Below, piece by piece: positions 29,201 through 37,786 of a DNA stretch of 64,000 nt (position 1 is the first letter of the stretch; each line of letters begins with the position of its first letter). The DNA is taken from positions 806,001-870,000 of the forward strand of contig JAWKTN010000005.1 of NCBI GenBank assembly GCA_041399065.1, written 5' to 3'. The position numbers and the translations under genes are program-made. Source of the DNA: JAGQPD01 sp020426865. Lineage in GTDB: Bacteria > Planctomycetota > Planctomycetia > Pirellulales > Pirellulaceae. The notes below the pieces were generated by a model. It was not told the origin of the DNA. It made no database searches and saw nothing but the letters and a program-made list of their open reading frames with translations.

Positions 29201-31678
29201 GTTGAGCCAACCGGTGGTCACGATGCAGTCATTGTTGAGCAGCAGGACTTGCTCACCCTTGGCTACCTCGATCGCCTGGTTCACCGCTGCCGGAAAACCC
29301 CGATTGGTTGTGTTTTCAATGAGTTGCACGTCCTGTTGCTGACGAAGGAAGTCAATGGTGCCGTCAGAGGACGCATTGTCAACGAAAATGATTTCGTAGG
29401 GCAGTTGGGTGTAACGCCGGATACTATCGAGGCAGAGTTTTGTGTAGGGAAGCTCGTTATAGGTGACAAGAACGATCGATGTCAGGCCGGCCTTGGGAAT
29501 GGGTTGCGGAAAATTCCAGAATGGACGCAGGGGAGGAAGCGTCCATGCCAAACACTCCCTTCCGGCCGAAGTGACAGCGTGCCCTTCTTTCCCGGCAAAC
29601 TCGTCCACGGCCTGACGAACGCCTTGGTTGCTGTAATCATCACCAACGAGCAGGGCTTCGGGAAACAGCGCGCGGCAGAGCGCCAGCTGTTGTAACACTT
29701 GTTCGACACCATGGTCGGCATCAACGAATATCAGCTCCGGCCGAATACCCAGCAATGCGACTTCCTTCAGGCCGTCGGCAAGCTCGCTGCGCATCACGAC
29801 AATGCGGTCACGATAGGAGTAACAAGCAGAGTGAAAGGCATCCGCAAGGCGGTCGAGGAGGGGACTTAAGCTTTTGGAGGCTTGATGTTCGGGACTGCCC
29901 TTGAAATGGTCGATGGTGATAATGGTGGCCTCAGGCGCATGATCGGCCAGCCAACGAGTGGAAAGTCCCAGCCAGGATCCCAGTTCTACGATCACGCGCG
30001 GACGCAACGTGTGTAGTTTCTCGGCCAATAGCAATCTCGCCCCATCGCCGAACCAGCCCGGCGGATAGGGCAAAAGGTCGACCAACGGCCGCGTTTGCGG
30101 CCAGGGAAAGCGTGCCCGCAGTTTTTCCAGCTTTTCAGATAGTCCGTCATTTGCGGACCCATCAGGCTTGCACCGCGTCGGCAAGGCCGCCACATAAAAC
30201 GTCTCGGCATGCGTTTCGGGAAAGTGCTCGGCGAACACACGGTTCAGGGCCGCCTGCGTTTCGGAATTATCCGAAGCTGTGTCTTTGTCGATATCCTCCC
30301 GGACGTTTACCCATTCTTGTGGGCGAAAACCGGTGCGAAACAACAGCTTTTCGAATTCCCTTCGCGTCAGCAAGTGAATAGCGCCGCGCGACCGGCCGCC
30401 CGGAGTGGCGGCCGTCCAGTTTCCCCGCGCAAGGGATGCAAGCAGAGAGTGATGTGCCGCATTCGGAACTATCGCCACTAACGTGCCTTCCTCGCGCAAG
30501 CACGAGTTGACACGGTGAAGCGCATCGGCGGGATCGTCGGCCAGTGCGATTGTACCGTCCAGCACGACAGCATCGAAGGTGCCACTGGGAATTGTCGCAG
30601 TGTCTTGTTCCTTTCGATCAGGTGAGTCGGAGCAAGTCGGGCGGACCAATGCCGACGTATCAGTAATGGCAAACACGCAGCACTGCTGCCGCAATTTTAG
30701 TTCGCCGATCACTTCCGGGTGGTCCGTGCCAATCCAGACAATTCTTTTGGCGCTGCTTGGGATCAGATCAAGGAGTCCGCGGGATTTCGTGGGCGGAGGG
30801 GTCTTTGCCGAAAGGAGTGGAAACTCTGTTGCCGGGGTCGACACCGATGATCCAGCCGCCGAACTTGCCAGAATCCGTTGCATACGGTGTCGGTACGTGT
30901 GGTTTTCCATGACACAGGCACGGCCGGCATCAGCGACCTTTTGTCGTGCTGCGTCGTTACGTAGGTAAAACCGGACCTTATCGAGCAGTTCCTCGTCGCT
31001 ACCGTAGGTTACCAGATGTTCTCCGTCTCGGAACAGCTCTTCCATTCCCGCGTGTTGCAGTCGGTCGGTAACGAGCATCGCCCCACTGCACAGCGCCTCA
31101 AAGACGCGCATGTTGATATCGCCGCCGTAGCTCTTGTTAAACACGATCCGCGACGACGAGTAGACACGTGCCATTTCCTCGAAATACTGCTGCCCGGCAT
31201 ACATCCGCGGAACATGCCGCTCGAGCAGCTCAACCAGCCGTACTCTCTCTTCTGTCACGGGATTGCCGACAAAGGAAACATCGAGCGTCGTCTCGGTATC
31301 AATCCTGCCGTGGATATCCGGGTCGCAGGCCAGTGGCAGCCACTCGACGGTTCGCCCGCTGCGGCGGGAAAGCTCTGTGGCTCCTGGTCGCTGCGCCGCA
31401 AATAACAGGTCCATCGATTGGGCTCGCTGCCAGACGCGCTCGATATCCACATGGGTGTCAATGGCCCAGAAGGCTTGCGGCCGCAAATCCAGCGGGGCCG
31501 CATAATCCTGTCCATCGTCGATAAAGAGAAAAAGGTCAAATCCGTCTCGTGGAACTTCCGCCAGTCGCTCAGGATGAAACTGCTCCACCAGCGCCAATCG
31601 CTGCATTGCCCGCAGACAGTAAATGCCCGTCGTGTCCGCCCGGCTCAGATGATCGTAAATCAGGGCAATGCGTTGCAT
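26270..31678 (-). CDS. Multimodular glycan-assembly enzyme: CgeB-like GT, two methyltransferases, two GT2 domains, TPRs, fucosyltransferase-like domain
   Basis: 1802 residues in a single frame. Approximate modules: 1-285 GT-B domain like CgeB (FNKSYGGDINMRVFEALCSG); 305-490 methyltransferase-like (FDAVVLDGTIAL); 530-720 class I methyltransferase (VIVELGSWLGLSTRWLADHA); 729-985 GT2 (TSIVLVTYNELPYTKLCLDS, LLLNNDCIVT); 998-1200 second GT2 (KLSVCMIVRDSSRTLDACLG, WMDSDDTID); 1206-1480 TPR helices; 1553-1790 a domain resembling NodZ/O-fucosyltransferases (CRAFEGLCNRINGIA, VGLHLRS). No membrane segment, so cytoplasmic. Probably builds and caps a complex methylated glycan on one scaffold; substrates unknown. 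Gaps to neighbours are 17 and 11 nt, so it is cotranscribed. Confidence 0.88.
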   Translation of the reverse strand: MQRIALIYDHLSRADTTGIYCLRAMQRLALVEQFHPERLAEVPRDGFDLFLFIDDGQDYAAPLDLRPQAFWAIDTHVDIERVWQRAQSMDLLFAAQRPGATELSRRSGRTVEWLPLACDPDIHGRIDTETTLDVSFVGNPVTEERVRLVELLERHVPRMYAGQQYFEEMARVYSSSRIVFNKSYGGDINMRVFEALCSGAMLVTDRLQHAGMEELFRDGEHLVTYGSDEELLDKVRFYLRNDAARQKVADAGRACVMENHTYRHRMQRILASSAAGSSVSTPATEFPLLSAKTPPPTKSRGLLDLIPSSAKRIVWIGTDHPEVIGELKLRQQCCVFAITDTSALVRPTCSDSPDRKEQDTATIPSGTFDAVVLDGTIALADDPADALHRVNSCLREEGTLVAIVPNAAHHSLLASLARGNWTAATPGGRSRGAIHLLTRREFEKLLFRTGFRPQEWVNVREDIDKDTASDNSETQAALNRVFAEHFPETHAETFYVAALPTRCKPDGSANDGLSEKLEKLRARFPWPQTRPLVDLLPYPPGWFGDGARLLLAEKLHTLRPRVIVELGSWLGLSTRWLADHAPEATIITIDHFKGSPEHQASKSLSPLLDRLADAFHSACYSYRDRIVVMRSELADGLKEVALLGIRPELIFVDADHGVEQVLQQLALCRALFPEALLVGDDYSNQGVRQAVDEFAGKEGHAVTSAGRECLAWTLPPLRPFWNFPQPIPKAGLTSIVLVTYNELPYTKLCLDSIRRYTQLPYEIIFVDNASSDGTIDFLRQQQDVQLIENTTNRGFPAAVNQAIEVAKGEQVLLLNNDCIVTTGWLNRMLAALFGEADLGLVGPYSNEVSGEQRVAVDYQHLADLDGFAWDWGQRHHQQLLITDRLVGFCLLIKREVIDDIGGLDERFGIGNYDDDDFCRRALAAGYRLAIAEDAFVHHFGGATFKGASIDYVELMEKNRQIYEDKWQVDVKATPQVDSPSSFTLDTSGDGGVLLVSSRPKLSVCMIVRDSSRTLDACLGSIKPYVDEMIVVDTGSIDDTRSIARRHGAKLFEFPWCDDFASARNESLRHATGQWLFWMDSDDTIDPHNGARLRQLVDGPHADAVAAYVMQVHCPHASVDAEDVTAVDHIKLLRNDPRIRFSGRIHEQVLPSINAAKLQVRWTDIFVVHSGSDQSEEGQRRKLERDLRLLKLEELERPEHPFTHFNLGMTYLEMRKFELASLHLKRSLLIAGPQESHVPKGFCMLIQALTELGKKDEAWSRCQLALGRYENDPELLFRAGSLCHDLQRYDDAEGYYLKILNGRFPAAFRSVDRGILGYKVRHNLAVLYSDQQKHELARTTWQGIVECQPGYLPAWKGIIESLLAEHRSGDADSWLARSPIAEKMPRLHQRLRARIAIQRGDITSAKQLLETAASAAPDDSETLDELCRLLFEHGEPHETELALQRLARLRPGDASVQSNLAQICLQLGRHEEAGKLFQHAAALDPARFSPPPHFSGDTHFVRAKDSTHIPVASAPAVHRMPAPFGADASVGILPASPVPAARLGSSIPVSQPLVCRAFEGLCNRINGIASALATGREVELHWAVNKQCPVRFEEVFQPIPGLTVINEEILSYRYITSRHQLCWFYPRNIEKLPLQEFRQRLYAAYRQVLDALLVTSWAHPTPPAVGLHLRSFLPDSTPVDTFARDAIDHIQRLGARSAHLATDHFESGQKAILLLQAAGIDVSFNAGTRSKHDLDRSHDGIMTMCADLRSLSECKQGILVNSCRSTVADVLRGHGIAGITTFAGGREAGLDDLFELQSLEEQN

Positions 31679-31695
31679 AGGAAACCTGTCCTTTG

Positions 31696-33270
31696 TTACT
31701 GTTTGGACGAACGTCGAGAGATGATGCGTTGAATTAACGGTTGGTAATGTTTGGTGACGACCGCCTCCCAGGCAAACTCATGGCAAAAATGCTCTTGTCC
31801 GGCCGCACCATAGCGGATGCGCAGTTGCTCCGAGTCGAGCAGGATTCGGAGCTTCTCGGTAAGGTCCGCCGCGTCGTCCGACGTAAAGAGCAGTCCGGTG
31901 ACGCCGTCCTTCATCGTGAACTGATGGCCGCCGACGCAGCTTGCCACCACGGGGCGTCCGGCAGCCATGGCCTCGACAACGGAAAGGCCAAAGGGCTCGT
32001 TTCCCACCGACGGGGCGACTAGGATGTCGGCGCGACCAAGCAGGGCTGGCATCGTCGCGTGGGTTTGCCATTGCCGCCATTCGATAAAGGGCGGTGCATC
32101 ATCCACCGGTATTCCGGTAGCCAAAACCCGGAAATCCTGACGCTCCTGCCACAGTGCTTCACAGCTCCGCTCCAGGAGCTGAAAACCCTTCACCGGGTCC
32201 GTCGTTCGGCCGGCAAAGAGCAAGAATTTTACCGCGTCACGTTTGTTGCTAGGCGTTAGTTGGGGTACCGCTCCAAACGTTGACCGGTCAACGCCAATTG
32301 GAACGACTCGCACATCGCGTGCGTAAGGCTCGAGATGGGCAGCAATCAGGGGATTATGGACGAGCACGGCCTCGGCACGCTCCAGCATGTTATGCAGCAG
32401 GGCCTCGTATTCGGGGGAATCGATGCGGCTCAACTGCCGCTCGCGCGAGTGTCGTGGGCCGACATGTCTACCATACTCGCCAACACAATCGTGACAGTGA
32501 CCTGGAGTCGCCAGCCGATGCCTGTGGCAATTGACCAACAGCCGATCCGATTCTGGTATGAGCCGCAGATTGTTCAGTGGGCAGAGACATTCCAAGGCAT
32601 CAAAGCGATGAATCAGTGGAAAATCAGACAAGGCATCGGCAAGCCAGGGTTTCAAATTCCAGCAATCGGTCAGAAATACGACGTCCGGGCGGAATCGTGC
32701 GACACAGTCGCGGAAGGCGTCCTGTAGCTTCTCAACGCTGAATGTGGCGTTATCGACAATGACCGCCTGGGAGGGAATGGTCAGTTCGCTGACTTCTCCG
32801 GTCATCAGTGACGGATGCGAGAGATAAAAATGCTGGACATTGTATCGGGCAGAATGAAGCGCTCGGACGAGCTCAACTGTATGGACGTTGCCACCGCCAG
32901 TGCTGGGCCAATTAAACAGCACGCTGACGACCGCGATCCTTATGGGTTTACCGTTGGAATACTCTCGGGGCGTCGGCGAGAGCCTTTCAAGTATCTCTAG
33001 GTTTTTTTGCGCGGCCCGGCAATCTCGGTCGGTTGCCAATGCTTGTTGAAACAGGTGCCTGGCTTCGTCCGTCCGCCCCTGTTGTGCGGCGATTGCGCCG
33101 AGGTCGCTTAGGATCAGGGCACGCAGCTTCGATTGTTCAACCAGTCGCAAGAGCCGGTCGTAGGCTGTGCGTGCGGCTGCAGATTGGCCGTCGGCGAGCA
33201 GGGACCGCGCCGCACGGTAGTCTTGCTCATGTTGCGTATGCACATTGCCATGGGCGTCCGTAGTTCGCAC
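31696..33270 (-). CDS. GT4-type glycosyltransferase with N-terminal TPR
   Basis: 524 residues from a GTG. Residues about 10-95 are TPR-like (DEARHLFQQALATDRDCRAA). The GT-B fold begins near 110 with IAVVSVLFNWPSTGGGNVHT, typical of GT4 N-terminal domains. The C-terminal nucleotide-sugar site reads FLLFAGRTTDPVKGFQLLE and ADILVAPSVGNEPFGLSVVE followed by AMAAGRPVVA. A Cys-rich insert (ECLCPLNN, CHDCVGEYG) is shared with the next gene upstream, so these two GT4 domains are paralogues. Second gene of the operon. Confidence 0.9.
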   Translation of the reverse strand: MRTTDAHGNVHTQHEQDYRAARSLLADGQSAAARTAYDRLLRLVEQSKLRALILSDLGAIAAQQGRTDEARHLFQQALATDRDCRAAQKNLEILERLSPTPREYSNGKPIRIAVVSVLFNWPSTGGGNVHTVELVRALHSARYNVQHFYLSHPSLMTGEVSELTIPSQAVIVDNATFSVEKLQDAFRDCVARFRPDVVFLTDCWNLKPWLADALSDFPLIHRFDALECLCPLNNLRLIPESDRLLVNCHRHRLATPGHCHDCVGEYGRHVGPRHSRERQLSRIDSPEYEALLHNMLERAEAVLVHNPLIAAHLEPYARDVRVVPIGVDRSTFGAVPQLTPSNKRDAVKFLLFAGRTTDPVKGFQLLERSCEALWQERQDFRVLATGIPVDDAPPFIEWRQWQTHATMPALLGRADILVAPSVGNEPFGLSVVEAMAAGRPVVASCVGGHQFTMKDGVTGLLFTSDDAADLTEKLRILLDSEQLRIRYGAAGQEHFCHEFAWEAVVTKHYQPLIQRIISRRSSKQ

Positions 33271-33342
33271 GGTAACGATTCCTTAACGCCTATTTACGAG
33301 TTAATGACGGCCGATGCGAGTGACACGTTCGTCGTGGCGCTT

Positions 33343-35706
33343 TCATGCGTCATGAGCGATCAGTTCCTCCTGCAGCTCTCGAAGGAGCGGGCGATAATGG
33401 CGCCGGATGACGCGATCCCACACAAATTGATTTTCAAAGCGCCGTCGTCCGGCAATTCCCATTTGCCGAGCACGAAAGGGATCGTCCAGCAACGACTCCA
33501 CCTGGCGAGCAAGGTCGATGTCGTTACCCGGTTCAAACAGCAATCCTGTCGTACCTTCCACAATGGAAAATGGTAAGCCGCCAATATTGCTGGCGATGAT
33601 CGGCGTTCCCGCGGCCATGGCTTCCATCGCCACCAACGGGAATGACTCCTGGCAAATGGAGGGAACGACGACAATATCAGCCGACGCGAACTGCTGTGCA
33701 AGTTCCGACTGCGATTGCCAGCCGATGTTCCAGGTGTAGGCATTGACGCGTCCTGGAGGCTCTCCCGTGACGAGCAGTTCAAAATCCTGTCTCCGATTCC
33801 ATAGTTCCGCGCATGCCTTCTCCAGCACATGGCAGCCCTTGATGACGTCTTCCGGTACGCCCGCAAATAGCACAGTGTGAACGGTTTTTGGCTTGTCGGA
33901 GCGCTGGACGGGCGGAAACCGGTCGCCATCAATTCCGGACGGAATCGAATAGACTCGTTCCGCATAGGGTTCCAGCAAATTGGCAACCGTGGGATTGACG
34001 GTAAGCACTGCCCAGGCCTGTTGCAGCATGTCTGTCAGCAGTTGTTGGTAGGCGTCGTGGCCGACCCCGCTGAAATGATACTCCAGGTCATGCAACTCGC
34101 CCATGAATCGCGAGTAACGGGCGACACAGTCGCGGCACGTGGCGGGAGTCGCCAGCTGGTTCTTGCGGCACTGCGTAAACCCGTTCCCGAAACTCGGCAG
34201 CAACCGGATATTGTTAAGTGGGCACAGGCATTCCTGGGCGTCAAATCGCAAGATATATCGGTAACCGAGCATCGCCTGTGCAAGCAGAGGCTTGAAATTC
34301 CAGGCATCCGTGATGAGCACAAGATCCGCCTGAAAGCGGTCCACGGCCTCCCGAAACCGTCGCTGGACGATCGAGGGTTGCCATGTATCCGCATCAAATG
34401 GGATCTCATGGGAGTGGATTGACAAAGGCTCGCTCGTCACACCGATCTGCCATGGATCATACTTGGCGTAGAAATGCTCGACCACATGCCCTTCCCGCGC
34501 AAGTGCCCTCGCGAGCCCCACCGTATGCATGTTGCCGCCACCCGACGACGGCCAATTAAACAGGAAGCTAACAACCGCGATACGTAGCCGGCTAGCGGTC
34601 GCCGTCTTCGATTGCGACGCACTACCAGTCAGGCCATCGATAATACTTGGGCGCTCTGGTTCCGCGACCAAACAGGGCGCTGCCGCGCCGCTTGGCTTAC
34701 CGGCACCATTACCGGTAGCTCCAGGTCGTGCACCGGAACCCAAAGATAATCTGCCAATCTCGGTTTGGAGCATTTGACAAAACCGTTCATCCGTCGATGC
34801 GGCACGTGCCCGTTCCAGTAAATTACGCGCTTCCGCGAATTGCTGTTGATCGGCCATGCGGCATGCATCGCGGTACAGTGTGTGAGCATTGTCGGGAGGA
34901 CTATCGTTTGGTGGCGCTAGTGGATCGTCGGCGGGAATGCGACCTATCTGCGGTAGTGAATATTCACACACAATTTGCCAGGGAAACCGCAATGGCGATT
35001 GTGGCCGGTAGCCCGGCAAGGCAAGTTTTTGCTTAATGATTCGATCGTTGATCTCCAGCTCGGTGCGGCTACCGCGATCGGCCGGTGGATCATAGTCCGT
35101 GTCATCGGGCGCGCTGAGCACAAGCAGAGAATCGACGGGACGCAAGTCGTTATGAATCTTGGTGCGGATCAGGATGTCCTCGCCGCCATAGTGCCCCGAC
35201 AAGTCCTCGTCGTATCCGCCCATATCCCAGAATGTTTCCCGACTAATCAAGAAGATATTGGGAGGCTGAAATAGTAGCCGACCGTTACAGATGGCCTCGA
35301 ACGTGTAGACCACACGCGAATCGCTCCGGTCAAGTTCGAGCATGGCCCGGCACGTGTGTTCCGGCACCAAGTGGTCGATGTCACACAGGAAAAGCCATGG
35401 TTCACGAGCGATGTGAGCCCCCAGGTTTCGCGCGCCGCCATTATTCCAGCCAACGTCCTTCGTCACACGCGCCACAGTGAGATTCAGCGGCAGATCCAGA
35501 GGAGGAACGAGCGGATGCGGTGATCCGTCGTCGACGATCACGAAGCGGAGCCGGTGGCGTAGCGACTCGTCGTACGACATCCACAATTCCAATTGGCGCA
35601 ATAGGTGCTTGGAATTGTTAAAATAGGGGAAAATAAAGGCGGTTTCCGTTTGAATTGTGGGCGAGTCACCAGGCAAAGGTGTCCATGGGAGGCTTTTGCT
35701 AAGCAT
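33343..35706 (-). CDS. GT2-GT4 fusion glycosyltransferase
   Basis: 787 residues from the ATG at 35706; a TTG four codons upstream is also possible. About 20-260 is a GT2/GT27-like domain (TAFIFPYFNNSKHLLRQLEL, FVIVDDGSPHPL, LCDIDHLVPE) with the galactosyltransferase-like GGYDEDLSGHYGGEDILIRT. A short TPR-like linker with a Pro/Gly-rich stretch follows. About 375-785 is a GT4 domain (IAVVSFLFNWPSSGGGNMHT, VLFAGVPEDVIKGCHVLEKA, ADIVVVPSICQESFPLVAME), paralogous to the downstream gene and sharing the ECLCPLNN Cys insert. First gene of the operon. The N-terminal motif PYFNxSKH recurs in a remnant at 42948-43244. Confidence 0.88.
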   Translation of the reverse strand: MLSKSLPWTPLPGDSPTIQTETAFIFPYFNNSKHLLRQLELWMSYDESLRHRLRFVIVDDGSPHPLVPPLDLPLNLTVARVTKDVGWNNGGARNLGAHIAREPWLFLCDIDHLVPEHTCRAMLELDRSDSRVVYTFEAICNGRLLFQPPNIFLISRETFWDMGGYDEDLSGHYGGEDILIRTKIHNDLRPVDSLLVLSAPDDTDYDPPADRGSRTELEINDRIIKQKLALPGYRPQSPLRFPWQIVCEYSLPQIGRIPADDPLAPPNDSPPDNAHTLYRDACRMADQQQFAEARNLLERARAASTDERFCQMLQTEIGRLSLGSGARPGATGNGAGKPSGAAAPCLVAEPERPSIIDGLTGSASQSKTATASRLRIAVVSFLFNWPSSGGGNMHTVGLARALAREGHVVEHFYAKYDPWQIGVTSEPLSIHSHEIPFDADTWQPSIVQRRFREAVDRFQADLVLITDAWNFKPLLAQAMLGYRYILRFDAQECLCPLNNIRLLPSFGNGFTQCRKNQLATPATCRDCVARYSRFMGELHDLEYHFSGVGHDAYQQLLTDMLQQAWAVLTVNPTVANLLEPYAERVYSIPSGIDGDRFPPVQRSDKPKTVHTVLFAGVPEDVIKGCHVLEKACAELWNRRQDFELLVTGEPPGRVNAYTWNIGWQSQSELAQQFASADIVVVPSICQESFPLVAMEAMAAGTPIIASNIGGLPFSIVEGTTGLLFEPGNDIDLARQVESLLDDPFRARQMGIAGRRRFENQFVWDRVIRRHYRPLLRELQEELIAHDA

Positions 35707-35857
35707 GTTCGTTTCCAACCCCTTTCGATTTGTTAATCGATAAACGACATTCCAAAAGCGATCCCACTTGTTACTTTGCGGCTGGCAGTCGTTATCGTTG
35801 CAACATCCAGCAGGTTTTTTAGTCGCTACAGGAAATCGTGGTTTCCCTAACTCATGT

Positions 35858-36295
35858 TCACGGATCCGCGGGTGGGTTTCGTTTTACGTCGTCAACACCC
35901 GACGGGCACATCCAATTGTCAACAGCGTCGTGCAGCGCTTGGATTACTACGTCCGCACAATGAAGCTTGTCCGGCGGAATGCCCCCCAACGCCATTGCGA
36001 TGTCCATAGTGGCCAACATCTGGCATTGTTTCGGAGACATGCCTTCGACAAGCTCTGTCAGGATCGATCCGCAGGCGATTGTTACGCCGCAACTTTGCGC
36101 TTCGAAACCGGCAGCCTTCACGATTTGATTGTCGATTGATAGATAAATCGTCACATACGGTGGGTGTCCCTGCATGTTGCCGGACCCAATACAACTGGCG
36201 TTGGGAATCGCGCCTCGGTGTTGTGGATCCTGGAAATGGTCCATGAGTAATTCCGAGAACCGTTCCACAGCGTGATGTCCCTGGAAAAAAGACAA
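35858..36295 (-). CDS. IscU/NifU N-terminal-like Fe-S scaffold homologue, copy 1
   Basis: 145 residues, probably from a TTG; the first in-frame ATG is inside the conserved LMDHFQDP, and similarity with copy 2 extends upstream of it. The three cluster-ligand cysteines of IscU are recognisable in order: SCIGSG, AQSCGVTIACGS (IscU reads GCGSAIA) and DKLHCAD (IscU reads KLHC). MDHFQDPQHRG matches the IscU opening LDHFENPRNVG. IscU-type proteins assemble Fe-S clusters with a cysteine desulfurase, but no desulfurase, ferredoxin or HscA/B gene is present. It is transcribed away from a glycosyltransferase gene. Confidence 0.85.
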   Translation of the reverse strand: MSFFQGHHAVERFSELLMDHFQDPQHRGAIPNASCIGSGNMQGHPPYVTIYLSIDNQIVKAAGFEAQSCGVTIACGSILTELVEGMSPKQCQMLATMDIAMALGGIPPDKLHCADVVIQALHDAVDNWMCPSGVDDVKRNPPADP

Positions 36296-36421
36296 TCAAT
36301 AATAGGTGTGCGATGAAGTTTCCGAAATATATGTAATATTGCCCAATATTGGCAGCGGCGGCCTATCATTGTACGACGTGTCACCATAGTGGCAAGTAAA
36401 TTCACAATCAGGACTGAAACC
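36296..36421. promoter_or_regulatory. Divergent intergenic region conserved in both module copies
   Basis: This 126-bp gap separates the IscU-like and glycosyltransferase genes. The matching gap of copy 2 (43859-43954) shares TCATTGTACG followed by TAGTGRCAAGTAA shortly before the glycosyltransferase start. The conserved block probably contains the promoters or a shared operator. No consensus -35/-10 pair can be assigned confidently. Confidence 0.4.
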
Positions 36422-37353
36422 ATGCCGCGACTGAGCATCATTCTCGCGTCCCACAACGAAGGCGACCTATTGCTGAAAACCGTTCAATCCTGCACGGACA
36501 CATGCCGCGGTCTTGATTTTGAAGTGCTAGTCGTTGACGACGCATCAACGGATGATAGCATCGAACGACTTGAGCATTCGCCGTTAGACGCACGGGTTCA
36601 TCAACTCGAGTCCCGACAAGGGCTTTCGCCCAGCAAAGACTTTGGCGCATCAATTACCTCGGGCGACGTCCTCTTCTTCCTCGACGCCCACTGCAAACCG
36701 GAACCTGGTGCAATTGGCGGTCTTGAGCGTTGTTGATGCATCCGACGGAGAAGCAATCGCGATCCCGAAAATTGTGCGGCTCAATGCAGAATTGGGTCAA
36801 TGACGACTCGTGCCCTGGGTTCGGATTCGCTCCCAGAATCGCGAACGATGTTACGAAATAGGACTGGATACCGCAGGAAAAACTGCGCAGTCGCGGCAAA
36901 TGCCTTGAGTGTCCGGGCTTGACAGGCGGTGCCGCGATGATCTCACGACGTCTTTACGAACTGTTGTCGGGATTTGATCGCGAGATGCGGCAATGGGGAG
37001 CGGAGGACGTCGACCTCGGGCTCAAATGTTGGCTGACGGGCTATTTCGGTGCTAAACGTTCCGACAGCCACGTCCAACATCGGTGGCAGAAGTCGTTTAC
37101 GTCCTACGACGTACCAGAAGAGTGTATTGTGGCAAATCGATTGCGAACAGCTTATAAGACATATCCAAACGAGATTTGGAGTCGGTGGCTCGAAGTTACG
37201 CGAAGCTCAAGGACAAGTGACATTTGGCATCGAGCATGGGACAGATTTACGTGTTACCGTGGGACGGCTGAGACGGAACGGATCTATTTGTGTCAGTATG
37301 GAAAACACGATCTGTATTGGTATGCGGAGTATTTCGAAATCGCATTGTCGTAG
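36422..37353 (+). pseudogene. Glycosyltransferase (GT2/GT27-like), decayed copy 1
   Basis: Aligned by eye with the intact copy at 43955-44890, this gene has the same start (MPRLSIILASHNEGDLLLKT versus MTKLSIIIVSHNEGDLLWKT) and the same end (LCQYGKHDLYWYAEYFEIAL). In between it carries a frameshift near 36713 after HCKPEPGAI, a second near 36800 just before WVNDDSCPGFGF, and an amber TAG at 36859-36861 where copy 2 has Lys-Trp-Asp-Trp. The catalytic C-terminal motif WGAEDVDLGLKCWL is still readable in the third segment. The gene cannot make a full enzyme unless the sequence contains errors. Confidence 0.88.
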
Positions 37354-37644
37354 AGCCCGTCGATCTGTTTCGTTCTTTCGGGACGTGATTGGGCGGCTTT
37401 CTCGGTGCTTGTCTTCGTTACGCAGGGAATTAGGCTCCGTTTCCTTGGCGAAACGACACATAGTTCCACGTCCAGACATTGTTCGCCGCAAAATACATCG
37501 GTGGAATGGCCGTTCTCTTTCGTAAACGGTCGTTGCCTTGCGTAAAGACGCAAAAAAGGGATGCGACACTCGGCACAACTCGCTAGAATGATACGAGATG
37601 CGATTCCAATGCGCGGCGTCGCCCCGAAAAATGAATCGGAATGT

Positions 37645-37672
37645 TTGACACGAGGGTGACAACCGCTACAAT
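37645..37672 (+). promoter_or_regulatory. Sigma-70-like promoter of RHS copy 1
   Basis: TTGACA (37645-37650) and TACAAT (37667-37672) are separated by 16 bp. The same elements, spacing and most of the spacer (GTGACAACCGC) occur at 45193-45220 upstream of RHS copy 2, at almost the same distance from the start codon (about 115 and 109 bp). Conservation in otherwise diverged upstream DNA supports function. Confidence 0.65.
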
Positions 37673-37786
37673 GACACTTACCGACGTTGAAAAACACACT
37701 TCCTTGAAAGCTCAACCCTGACACTGTCGGTTGAATGTTAGTCGCTGGCATCTGACCTGCCACTCGCTCATTAGGAGGTGTCTGTT

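Noticed and set aside
28541..29695. 384-codon plus-strand frame inside the multidomain glycosyltransferase
   Set aside because: Antisense to clearly coding GT2 domains; the translation matches no family.
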